Below are positions 46,236-53,351 of a stretch of 64,000 nucleotides of DNA, in pieces. The translations under genes were made by a program, and so were the position numbers. The stretch lies in assembly GCF_900091555.1 (NCBI RefSeq), contig NZ_FMCX01000004.1, positions 248,001-312,000 on the forward strand. The letters run 5' to 3'. Positions within the stretch are counted from its first letter, which is position 1. Each line of letters opens with the position of its first letter. Below the pieces are notes generated by a model. The model was given only the letters and a program-made list of their open reading frames with translations. It ran no database searches and was not told the DNA's origin. The DNA comes from Micromonospora mirobrigensis. Its GTDB lineage: Bacteria; Actinomycetota; Actinomycetes; Mycobacteriales; Micromonosporaceae.

Positions 46236-46634
46236 TCAGGCGGCCCGGCGTTCCCGGTTCTGCTTGCAGGTGACGCAGGCGGTCGCCGACGGGAAGATCT
46301 CCAGCCGCTCGACCGGGATCGGCGCCGAGCAGCCCTCGCAGAAGCCGTAGGTGCCCTCGTCGAGGCGGGTCAGGGCGTGCTCGAACTGGGCCCGCCGGTC
46401 GAGGATGGTGCGCAGCAGGGACTGCGCGGTGTCCCGCTCGGCCGTCTTGGTGCCGCTGTCGGCCTGGTCGTCGCCGGCGGTGTCGCCGACCTCGACCAGC
46501 CGCAGGACCTGGCTCTGCAGGACCGCCTGCTCGTACTCGGCGGACAGCTCGTCGTAGCGCGACCGCAGCGAGAGCCGGATCTGGTCGGTCTCCGCCTGGG
46601 AGCGGCCGGTGGCCACCGTGTCGTGGACGAGCAT
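46236..46634 (-). CDS. TraR/DksA-type zinc finger protein
   Basis: This 132-residue protein has a helical N-terminal half and a C4 zinc finger with C99, C102, C120 and C123 (FCEGCSAPIPVERLEIFPSA). Proteins of this type can act on RNA polymerase as DksA does, but the acidic tip residues of DksA are not clearly present. Actinobacterial members are often stress-linked. Monocistronic in appearance. Confidence 0.9.
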   Translation of the reverse strand: MLVHDTVATGRSQAETDQIRLSLRSRYDELSAEYEQAVLQSQVLRLVEVGDTAGDDQADSGTKTAERDTAQSLLRTILDRRAQFEHALTRLDEGTYGFCEGCSAPIPVERLEIFPSATACVTCKQNRERRAA

Positions 46635-46813
46635 CGCTGCCTGCCTTTCTGAGCCTGGTCGACCCCGCGGCTCGCGCCGGGGGTCCGGTCCGTCTCTGGG
46701 GCGCGGTGCCAGTGATCACCCGCGCTCTGTGAGCCGTGCGGATACCCATGGCCGGCGAGGATCAAACCGCGAATTTTCCGCCCGGTCCGCGACCGTCGGT
46801 CCGGTGCGTCGGC

Positions 46814-47440
46814 TCAGGGCTCGACCAGGGCCGGACGCCGGGGGTCGTCGGCGCGGACCACCACGTCGGCGAAGGAGGCGGGGGCCACCTCGTCGGCGTA
46901 CCGGGCGAACGCCGGCAGCGTCCACCGCAGGCCCTCTTCGGTACGTCGGGCCAGCGCGGCCGGGGAGAGCTCCAGGTGCACGGTGACGTCGAAGGGCAGG
47001 CCGCCGCCGAGCAGGAACGCCCCGCTGACCAGCACCACTCCCCCGACCGGCAGCTCCACGTAGCCGGCCCGGCTGGCCCGGTCGCTGGTGGCGTCCCAGA
47101 GCGACGGGAGCAGCCGGCCGGCGCCGTCCGGGCCGGCCGGGTCGAGCACCTCGCGGCGCAGCCCGGCCTCGTCGTACCAGCCTTCGTAGTAGGCGTCCGG
47201 GTTGGTGCGGCCGTGCTCCAGCCGGACGGAGGCGGGGCGTAGGAAGTCGTCGGTGCGGACGTGCAGCGCTGGGCGGCCCTGGGCGCGCAGCGGGTCGACC
47301 AGGGCGGCGGCCAGCCGGTCCGGTCCGGCCGCCGGGGGGCCGTCGACGGCAACCCGCAGCCGGCCGGGTGGGGTGGCCGCGGCGAGCCGGTCGGTCAGCT
47401 CGGCGACGAGCAGGTCCGGCGAGATGGGACGGATGCGCAT
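46814..47440 (-). CDS. Uridine kinase-like protein with degenerate P-loop
   Basis: This 208-residue protein has the overall pattern of uridine kinase-type P-loop proteins, with VAVDGPPAAGPDRLAAALVD at the Walker A position, a substrate loop around HVRTDDFLRPASVR and a DEAGLRREVL region. The normal GxxxxGKS/T lysine and serine are missing (GPPAAGPD), so ATP use is doubtful. It may be a non-catalytic relative. The ATG at 47440 is chosen since upstream codons in frame are not protein-like. Confidence 0.75.
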   Translation of the reverse strand: MRIRPISPDLLVAELTDRLAAATPPGRLRVAVDGPPAAGPDRLAAALVDPLRAQGRPALHVRTDDFLRPASVRLEHGRTNPDAYYEGWYDEAGLRREVLDPAGPDGAGRLLPSLWDATSDRASRAGYVELPVGGVVLVSGAFLLGGGLPFDVTVHLELSPAALARRTEEGLRWTLPAFARYADEVAPASFADVVVRADDPRRPALVEP

Positions 47441-47463
47441 CCGACCATGGTGCCCCGCCGCTC

Positions 47464-48072
47464 TCAGCCGGTGCGGTCGATGGTGACCCGGGCGTCGTCG
47501 GCGAGCCGGTAGCCGACGCCGTAGACGGTGGTGACCAGCGGGACGTCGACGCCGACCTTGCCGCGCAGCCGGCGGACGTGCACGTCGACGGTACGCACCC
47601 CGGCGTGCTCGTAGCCCCAGACCGCGGTGAGCAGCTGGAGCCGGGTGAAGACCCGGCGGGGGTGGGCGACCAGGTGCAGCAGCAGGTCGAACTCGAGCCG
47701 GGTCAGCGGCAGCGGTTCGTCGTCGCGCAGCACCGAGCGGGAGGAGGCGAGGATGTGCAGGGTGGGGATGGTGGCGGCGAGCGGACGGCCCGGCGTACGC
47801 CCGGCGGGCAGCGTCTCGGGGCGGCGTTCGGCCGGCACGGCGTTGGCGGAGACCGTGCCCTCGCCGCGCTCCAGCAGCTCGCGGGCGGCCTCCAGCAGCC
47901 GGCGGGCCGGCGGGGTGAGGGACTCCTCCCCGGCCAGCGGGATGGACAGGGTCACGGTGAGCACCGGTGCCGGGGTGCTGGTGGGACGTCGCTGACCGCC
48001 GGGCGGACGACCGGGCACAGCGGGTTGGGACGTATGCCATCCGGCGCGCGACGAGGCGGGGCTGACCGACAT
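47464..48072 (-). CDS. Receiverless winged-helix regulator, first of pair
   Basis: This 202-residue protein has a C-terminal OmpR-type DNA-binding domain ([20 protein letters not shown], then [30 protein letters not shown]). It lacks a receiver; the N-terminal 100 residues hold a small domain ([20 protein letters not shown]) also found in the neighbour. AAGGAGG lies 3 bp before the ATG. It is paralogous to the protein at 48299. Confidence 0.88.
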   Translation of the reverse strand: MSVSPASSRAGWHTSQPAVPGRPPGGQRRPTSTPAPVLTVTLSIPLAGEESLTPPARRLLEAARELLERGEGTVSANAVPAERRPETLPAGRTPGRPLAATIPTLHILASSRSVLRDDEPLPLTRLEFDLLLHLVAHPRRVFTRLQLLTAVWGYEHAGVRTVDVHVRRLRGKVGVDVPLVTTVYGVGYRLADDARVTIDRTG

Positions 48073-48127
48073 GGTCCTCCTTGGCTGGGTCCGGGTGTCT
48101 CCCCACGGCCCGGGACGCCGCTGCATC

Positions 48128-48157
48128 GATGCTTCCCGGCGCCTCGACGAGGGTCAA
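48128..48157 (-). promoter_or_regulatory. Possible promoter for the first winged-helix gene
   Basis: TTGACC and AGCATC on the minus strand are separated by 18 bp, about 55 bp before the gene start. Confidence 0.35.
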
Positions 48158-48245
48158 GGGGCGGCTGCGTTGCATGAATGTGACAATTGACGAACACATC
48201 GGAGCCGTCCGCTCGCTCTGCGTACGAGCCTGATGATTACAGCAG

Positions 48246-48285
48246 AACCGCCCGGATGCCCCGTTACGGGGGTACCCGAGCGGTT
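48246..48285. terminator. Terminator-like hairpin after the second winged-helix gene
   Basis: AACCGC...GCGGTT encloses a TGCCCCG/CGGGGGTA inner stem, giving a long imperfect hairpin just after the stop at 48299. Confidence 0.5.
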
Positions 48286-48298
48286 CCGGTCGGGCCGG

Positions 48299-48898
48299 TC
48301 AGCGGTCGCGCTCGATCACCACCCGGGTCGGGTCGGTGAGCCGGTAGCCGACCCCGTACACGGTGGTGACGAGCGGGTTCGTCGGCCCGAGCTTGGCCCG
48401 CAGCCGGCGCACGTGGACGTCCACGGTGCGGGCCACCCCGTGCGCGTGCCCCCAGACGGCGGTCAGCAGTTGCAGCCGGGTGAAGACCCGGTGCGGATGC
48501 TCGGCGAGGAAGCGCAGCAGGTCGAACTCCATCCGGGTCAGCGGGATCACCCGCCCGCCCTGACGGACCACCCGGGTGCCGGCCAGGATGTGCACCGGTC
48601 CGCCCGGCGACTCCGGCCGAGGGTCGGCGGGTGGCCCGGGGACCGCTGCGGCCAGGGGCGGGCGACCGTCGGCGGGGCGTCGCCAACCGCCGGCCCGCGG
48701 CGGCGTCACCTCGTGCCGCAGCACGCCCTCGCCGGTGGCGGCGAGCTCGCCGATCAGGTCGAGCAGGCGGGACAGCCCGGGCGTGAGGGCGGCGCCGGAG
48801 AGGTCGACGGTGATGGTCAGGGTCGGGGCGGTACGCGGCCGGGGCGCGGCGGGGCGGGCGGCGGGGTGCGGTCGGGGCGAGAGGGCGACGACGGACAT
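48299..48898 (-). CDS. Receiverless winged-helix regulator, second of pair
   Basis: This 199-residue protein has the OmpR-type domain (LTRMEFDLLRFLAEHPHRVF, then [15 protein letters not shown] and [16 protein letters not shown]) and a 95-residue N-terminal domain resembling that of the neighbour at 47464 (TLTITVDLSGAALTP). No receiver is present, so phosphorylation control is unlikely. CAGGAGG precedes the ATG. The two genes are tandem with a terminator-like hairpin between them. Confidence 0.88.
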   Translation of the reverse strand: MSVVALSPRPHPAARPAAPRPRTAPTLTITVDLSGAALTPGLSRLLDLIGELAATGEGVLRHEVTPPRAGGWRRPADGRPPLAAAVPGPPADPRPESPGGPVHILAGTRVVRQGGRVIPLTRMEFDLLRFLAEHPHRVFTRLQLLTAVWGHAHGVARTVDVHVRRLRAKLGPTNPLVTTVYGVGYRLTDPTRVVIERDR

Positions 48899-48946
48899 GC
48901 GGGCCTCCTGGGCGGTGGCGCCGCCACCGGTTCGTGACGGTGGCGG

Positions 48947-49438
48947 TCAGTGCGGCGCCCGGCCGGCGGTCACCGGCGGCGCGACGGACGAGGGGCGGTA
49001 CGGCGAGGTGGGCCCGAGCGCGGGCAGGCCGGCGATGCGCCAGGCGGCGAAGCCACCGACCACGTCGGTGGCGTGGCGCAGCCCGATCTCCTGCAGGGCG
49101 GCGGCGGCCAGCGAGGAGGTGTAGCCCTCCTGGCAGAGCACGACCACCGGCAGGTCGTAGCCGACGGCGACGGGCAGCCGGGCCGGGCAGCGGGGGTCGA
49201 GCCGCCACTCCAGCACGTTGCGTTCGATCGCCAGCGCGCCGGGGACGGTGCCGTGCGCGGCACGTTGGCCGGCCGGGCGGATGTCCACCAGCAGCGCGCC
49301 GGACCGGTACGCCAGGTGGGCCGTCTCGGGGTCGAGCCGGCGCAGCCGGGACCGGGCGTCGGCGAGGATCTCGTCGATCCCCCGCGACCCGGGTGGGGGC
49401 ACGGGACAGCTGTCGGCGAGCAGCGGGCTCGGGGTCAT
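48947..49438 (-). CDS. Rhodanese-like sulfurtransferase
   Basis: This 163-residue single rhodanese domain has AYRSGALLVDIRPAGQRAAH, ERNVLEWRLDPRC and the active-site loop VVLCQEGYTS with C102, then ATDVVGGFAAW. It can carry a sulfane sulfur atom on C102. It follows the cysteine dioxygenase gene by 55 bp, which links both to cysteine breakdown and sulfur handling. Confidence 0.93.
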   Translation of the reverse strand: MTPSPLLADSCPVPPPGSRGIDEILADARSRLRRLDPETAHLAYRSGALLVDIRPAGQRAAHGTVPGALAIERNVLEWRLDPRCPARLPVAVGYDLPVVVLCQEGYTSSLAAAALQEIGLRHATDVVGGFAAWRIAGLPALGPTSPYRPSSVAPPVTAGRAPH

Positions 49439-49493
49439 GGCGGTGTCCTTCCTGGAGTGGCCGGGGTTGGGCGGGTGGCGCGGGCGGGCGGGA

Positions 49494-49946
49494 TCACCAG
49501 GCGACGCCAGCCTCCGCCACGTCGGCGGCCAGCAGCCGGCCCCCGTCGAGCCGGTAGCGGGTCATTCGGCGCAGTGCCGGGGTGTAGACGTGCACGCTGA
49601 CGGCGGGCTGGTCGCCGTGGTTGGTCACCCGGTGCACGTGCCGGGCGCCGAACCGGCGACCGGTGCCGGTGGCGAGGCGGTGCGGGCGCAGCCGGCCGCC
49701 GCTGACCGTCTCCTCGGTGAGTTCACCGGCGACCACCAGGAAGCCCCCGGCCGATCCGCCATGGTCGTGCAGGTCGGTGCCCTGGCCGGGCAGCCAGCTC
49801 AGCGCCCACACCTCGTGGTCCGGGCCGCCGGCCAGCCGGGCGTACCAGCGCTGCGCGGGGTCGAAGCCCAGCGGGACGGGCCAGTCGGCGGGGTCGGCGT
49901 ACCGGCCGGCGACGGCGAGCGGGTCGGTGGAGGCGGGGCTGGTCAT
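49494..49946 (-). CDS. Cysteine dioxygenase
   Basis: This 150-residue cupin oxidises cysteine to cysteine sulfinate. Iron ligands are likely H60 and H62 in LHDHGGSAGG and H105 in ARHVHRVTNH. The family pattern RWYARLAGGPDHEVWALSWL precedes them. It is the first gene of the unit with rhodanese. An AT-rich palindromic stretch just upstream is the likely control site. Confidence 0.92.
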   Translation of the reverse strand: MTSPASTDPLAVAGRYADPADWPVPLGFDPAQRWYARLAGGPDHEVWALSWLPGQGTDLHDHGGSAGGFLVVAGELTEETVSGGRLRPHRLATGTGRRFGARHVHRVTNHGDQPAVSVHVYTPALRRMTRYRLDGGRLLAADVAEAGVAW

Positions 49947-49984
49947 GGCGGCGTCCTCGCGGGTGGGCAGCGGGTTCGACCACC

Positions 49985-50023
49985 AGCTTAGAAGGTAAAA
50001 CCTATAGGGTTAGTAGGTAATAC
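49985..50023 (-). promoter_or_regulatory. AT-rich control region of the cysteine dioxygenase gene
   Basis: An AT-rich patch stands out from the GC-rich surroundings. It contains the near-perfect palindrome AACCTATAGGGTT at 49999-50011, flanked by two GGTAA words, and TAAGCT (minus strand) at 49985-49990 as a possible -10 box. A repressor responding to cysteine or sulfide could bind here, by inference. Confidence 0.45.
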
Positions 50024-50073
50024 CGGATGCTGGGACGCCGATCGCATTCTGCCCGCCGCGGTTCGCGGCGAGG

Positions 50074-50333
50074 TCAGCCCTCTATTAGGTGAAAGATGAG
50101 CCAGACGACTTGCAGCACAACACCCACCGAGCCGCCGAGGAGTCCGAGCAGCGCCAGCGCCCGGTAGCGGAGGTGCTCGTTCGGGTCTCCAGTTCACCAT
50201 AGGTCCTGGCCACGTATGCCTGCCCCGACCGCGCCTCGAACTCCGCCAGGCTGAGGCGCCCCTCACCGGCGGCGGCACCGAGCCGAACCACGACCGCCTC
50301 ACGGTCACGATCGGCCGCCCGCATATGGTCCAT
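50074..50333 (-). pseudogene. DUF1707 gene with frame break before its membrane segment
   Basis: From the ATG at 50333 the frame reads MDHMRAADRDREAVVVRLGA and LAEFEARSGQAYVARTYGEL, a DUF1707 domain. The frame then becomes Ser/Arg-rich. In the -1 frame the DNA instead continues GDPNEHLRYRALALLGLLGG and a membrane helix with a stop at 50074. DUF1707 proteins usually have such a membrane tail. No slippery run is visible at the break, so a single-base mutation or a sequencing error is most likely. Confidence 0.65.
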
Positions 50334-50436
50334 GAGCAGAGAGTAGCGATGGAGGCGTGGCCACGTGGATGTGAAGACACCGGACTCGCCGCGCACCGGT
50401 ACCCGGCCGGCTTCCGCCCGCCCGGCCGGTCGCCAC

Positions 50437-50442
50437 TAACCT
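50437..50442 (+). promoter_or_regulatory. -10 box for leaderless ankyrin gene start
   Basis: TAACCT lies 6 bp before the ATG at 50449. Confidence 0.55.
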
Positions 50443-50448
50443 GGGGCG

Positions 50449-50841
50449 ATGACCGACGACCTGGACGCCGAGACGATCGAGTTCGCCCACCGGATGTTCG
50501 ACCTCGCCCGGTCCGGGGCGGAGGACGAACTCGCCGCCAACGTCGACGCCGGCCTGCCGGTCAACCTCACCAACGCCAAGGGCGACACGCTGCTGATCCT
50601 GGCCGCCTACCACGCCCACCCGGAGACGGTGGCCGCGCTGCTCGCCCGCGGCGCCGACCACACCCGGGCCAACGACCGGGGACAGACCGCGCTCGCCGCG
50701 GCGGTGTTCCGGCAGAACGCCGAGGCGGTCCGGGCGTTGCTCGACGCCGGGGCCGACCCGGACCACGGCGACCCCTCGGCGGCCGAGACCGCCCGCTTCT
50801 TCGGCCTGCCGCAGATGCTCACCGCCCTCGGCCGGGACTGA
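50449..50841 (+). CDS. Ankyrin-repeat protein
   Basis: This 130-residue protein is made of about three ankyrin repeats (NAKGDTLLILAAYHAHPETV, NDRGQTALAAAVFRQNAEAV, DPDHGDPSAAETARFF). Such scaffolds bind proteins; in bacteria some sit with catalase or lipase genes, but here neighbours give no such hint. The next gene on the same strand is DUF3500. Confidence 0.93.
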   Translation: MTDDLDAETIEFAHRMFDLARSGAEDELAANVDAGLPVNLTNAKGDTLLILAAYHAHPETVAALLARGADHTRANDRGQTALAAAVFRQNAEAVRALLDAGADPDHGDPSAAETARFFGLPQMLTALGRD

Positions 50842-50886
50842 GCCGGGCTGCGGGCGAACGGGCGCGGTGGACGGTATACAGGGGCG

Positions 50887-51855
50887 GTGGAGGATCCCGT
50901 ACCCGAGCAGATGCGCGCCGCCGCGGTGGCGCTGCTGACGGCGCTCGACGAACCGGCCCGCCGGCGTGCGACGTACCCGTTCGACGACGACGGCGCGCGG
51001 CGCTGGCTGGAGTACCGACCCCGACCACGGCCGGGCACGTGCCTCGCCGACCTGGACGTCGCCGGCCGCAAGGCCGCCCACCGGTTGCTCGCCACCGCGC
51101 TGAGCCCCGGCGCGTACGCCCAGGCGATGGCGGTCGTCGCGCTGGAGGAGGTGCTGGACCGGGCGGAGGGATGGCGCCGCGGCCGGCACAGCGGCGACTA
51201 CTGGGTGGCCGTCTTCGGCGACCCGGCCCGCGACGACCGGTGGTCCTGGCGGATCGAGGGGCACCACCTGTCGATCACCATGACGGTGGTCGACGACCAG
51301 GTCTCCCCCGCCCCGATCTTCCTGGGCGCCAACCCGGCCACCGTGCGGCACGCCGGGCGCCCGGTCTCCCGCCCGCTCGGGGTGGAGGAGGATCTCGCCC
51401 GCGAGCTGCTGGAGGCGATGGGACCGGCCGGCCGGGCGGCGGCGATCGTGGCCGACGAGGCGCCGGGGGACATCATCAGCGCCACCCGGCCGTCGGCGCC
51501 CGGCCGGCTGGAGCCGCTGGGGATGCCGCGCGGCCGGCTCGGGCCCGGCGGCCGGGCGCTGCTCGACCAGCTCGTCGCGCTCTATCTGAACCGGCTGCCA
51601 CCGGAGCTGGCCGCCCGGGAGGCCGACCGGCTCGACGGGGGCGAGCTGCACTTCGCCTGGGCCGGTCCGACCCGACCGGGGCAGCGGCACTACTACCGGG
51701 TGCAGGGCGACGACCTGCTGATCGAGTACGACAACACCACCGACGACGGCAATCACGCGCACACCGTGCTGCGCCGCCCGGCCAGTGACTTCGGCGCCGA
51801 CGTGCTGGCCGCCCACCATGCCACCGCCCACCGGGCGGCCGACCCGGCAGGATGA
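50887..51855 (+). CDS. DUF3500 family protein
   Basis: This 322-residue protein shows the DUF3500 pattern: AMAVVALEEVLDRAEGWRRG with HSGDYWVAVFGDPARDDRWS and WRIEGHHLSITMTVVDDQVS, then HYYRVQGDDLLIEYDNTTDD and NHAHTVLRRPASDFGADVL. The HYYRVQG and NHAH stretches could bind metal. Function unknown. It starts at a GTG with TATACA 6 bp before it, near leaderless spacing. Confidence 0.9.
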   Translation: MEDPVPEQMRAAAVALLTALDEPARRRATYPFDDDGARRWLEYRPRPRPGTCLADLDVAGRKAAHRLLATALSPGAYAQAMAVVALEEVLDRAEGWRRGRHSGDYWVAVFGDPARDDRWSWRIEGHHLSITMTVVDDQVSPAPIFLGANPATVRHAGRPVSRPLGVEEDLARELLEAMGPAGRAAAIVADEAPGDIISATRPSAPGRLEPLGMPRGRLGPGGRALLDQLVALYLNRLPPELAAREADRLDGGELHFAWAGPTRPGQRHYYRVQGDDLLIEYDNTTDDGNHAHTVLRRPASDFGADVLAAHHATAHRAADPAG

Positions 51856-51865
51856 GCCCAGGTCG

Positions 51866-52369
51866 TCAGGCGCGCGGGCGGACGATCTCGACCGTGGAGC
51901 CGGCGACACCGCGCAGGGCGTCCAGCCCGCTGGACTCGGCCCGGCGCCGGCGGTCGAACTGGCGCATCAGCCGGGCGCCCGCCGCCACCCCGATCGCGCC
52001 GGCCAGCAGGGCGAGCAGTTCGACCCCGATCAGCACGCCCGAGGCGCCACGCTGCGGCGACTGCGCGCGGACCAGGCAGGAGACCAGGAACAGGCCGGCC
52101 ATCAGCACGTTCACCACGTTGAAGGTGACCGCGGTGCGGCGGGTCTGGTCGGCGCGGACGTCCCACAGGTCGACCATCCCGGCGACCGCGGTCAGCGCGG
52201 CGGCGGCCAGGGCGGCCACCGCCGTCCAGTAGCCCACCTCACCGAGGAAGGACGGCCCACCGGCCAGGTCCGCCAGGTCGAAGATGGTGGCGCTGACGAA
52301 GAGCCCGAACGGGAACGTCACCAGCATCGGTTGGATGGGGTGGCCCTGCACCCGCAGTCGGCTCTCCAT
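51866..52369 (-). CDS. DUF2231 membrane protein
   Basis: This 167-residue protein has four membrane segments and the DUF2231 opening VQGHPIQPMLVTFPFGLFVS with the conserved HP motif, and GVVDLWD-type words in the middle (AGMVDLWDVRADQTRR). These proteins may bind haem or electrons carriers through the His. The ATG at 52369 has GGGAGG upstream; longer in-frame starts are less likely. Confidence 0.9.
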   Translation of the reverse strand: MESRLRVQGHPIQPMLVTFPFGLFVSATIFDLADLAGGPSFLGEVGYWTAVAALAAAALTAVAGMVDLWDVRADQTRRTAVTFNVVNVLMAGLFLVSCLVRAQSPQRGASGVLIGVELLALLAGAIGVAAGARLMRQFDRRRRAESSGLDALRGVAGSTVEIVRPRA

Positions 52370-52444
52370 CGGTTCCTCCCAGGTCGGCACGGTGCACCAG
52401 TCCAGGGTGCTACCCGTGCGCAACCGGGGCGAAACGATCTCGGG

Positions 52445-53206
52445 TCAGCCCTCCCGGGGTCGGGAGACCGTCACCACCAGCCGCTCGGCCACCTCGCGCA
52501 GCGGGATGTCCAGCGACGAGGCGGCGCTGCGCAGCACGTCCAGCGCCTCCGGCGCCGGGCAACCACGCTGGGTCATGATCACCCCGATCGCCTGCCCGAC
52601 CACGCCGTCGCCGAGCAGCGCCGAGTCCCGCTCCCCGGCCTCGGCGGTGCGCCGCGCCCGGTCGCGTACGGAGGCCAGCAGCAGGCCGGCGTGCTCGGCG
52701 AGGAGCATCGCGGTGAGCTGGTGCCGGGTGGTCAGCGCCCCGGGGGCGTCGGCGTACAGGTTGATCGCGCCGATCACCTGCTCGTCCACGTCGACCGGCG
52801 CGGAGATCACCCCCCGCACGCCGAGGCGGCGGGCCCGGGCCGTCCAGGACGGCCAGCGCTGCTCGCCGTCGAGCTCCTCGGAGCTGGTCATCTCCCGGCG
52901 GAGGATCGCGCTCATCGCCGGCGAGTCCGGCCCGTGCCGCAGGTCGTCCAGCTCGGCCAGCCGCTCGTCGGAGGCGGCCACCCCGGCCGGCTCCCCGGCC
53001 CGCAGCGCGGTGAAACCGCACCAGGTCACGCCCGGCACGGCGTCCCGGGCGATGCGGACCAGCTCGGCCAGCGCCCGGTCGAAGTCGTCGACGGCGATCA
53101 GGCCGGCGGTCAGCTCGCGCAGCAGCGCGGCCGTCTCGAGTACACCGATGGTGTCGATCGTGGGCTCCCGCGTGTCCAGGTTCACCGGTCCGCGATCCCC
53201 GTGCAC
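52445..53206 (-). CDS. GAF-ANTAR regulator
   Basis: This 253-residue protein has an N-terminal GAF sensor at about 25-180 (ELVRIARDAVPGVTWCGFTA; VISAPVDVDEQVIGAINLYA) and a C-terminal ANTAR RNA-binding domain (LLGDGVVGQAIGVIMTQRGC then VLRSAASSLDIPLREVAERL). It may bind nascent RNA and block termination. The start could also be the GTG at 53185. Its targets are unknown; secA2 lies upstream. Confidence 0.92.
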   Translation of the reverse strand: MHGDRGPVNLDTREPTIDTIGVLETAALLRELTAGLIAVDDFDRALAELVRIARDAVPGVTWCGFTALRAGEPAGVAASDERLAELDDLRHGPDSPAMSAILRREMTSSEELDGEQRWPSWTARARRLGVRGVISAPVDVDEQVIGAINLYADAPGALTTRHQLTAMLLAEHAGLLLASVRDRARRTAEAGERDSALLGDGVVGQAIGVIMTQRGCPAPEALDVLRSAASSLDIPLREVAERLVVTVSRPREG

Positions 53207-53314
53207 CTGCTGCCTGCCACCGGCCCCGTTGCCTGTGTCATCGTCCCGATCTTTCTGCCGACTCTTGAGCCCCGCGCTACTACCCTCGCAAACCAGGATC
53301 GAAACCGCGTAAAT

Positions 53315-53344
53315 GGGGTCCCCTCCGGTGCCGGAGGGGACCCC
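53315..53344. terminator. Strong terminator after secA2
   Basis: A 14-bp perfect stem GGGGTCCCCTCCGG / CCGGAGGGGACCCC with a TG loop lies just past the secA2 stop. Confidence 0.85.
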
Positions 53345-53351
53345 TGGTACG

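Noticed and set aside
50074..50333. Programmed frameshift in the DUF1707 gene
   Set aside because: No slippery run or stem-loop is visible near the frame change; mutation or sequencing error is simpler.
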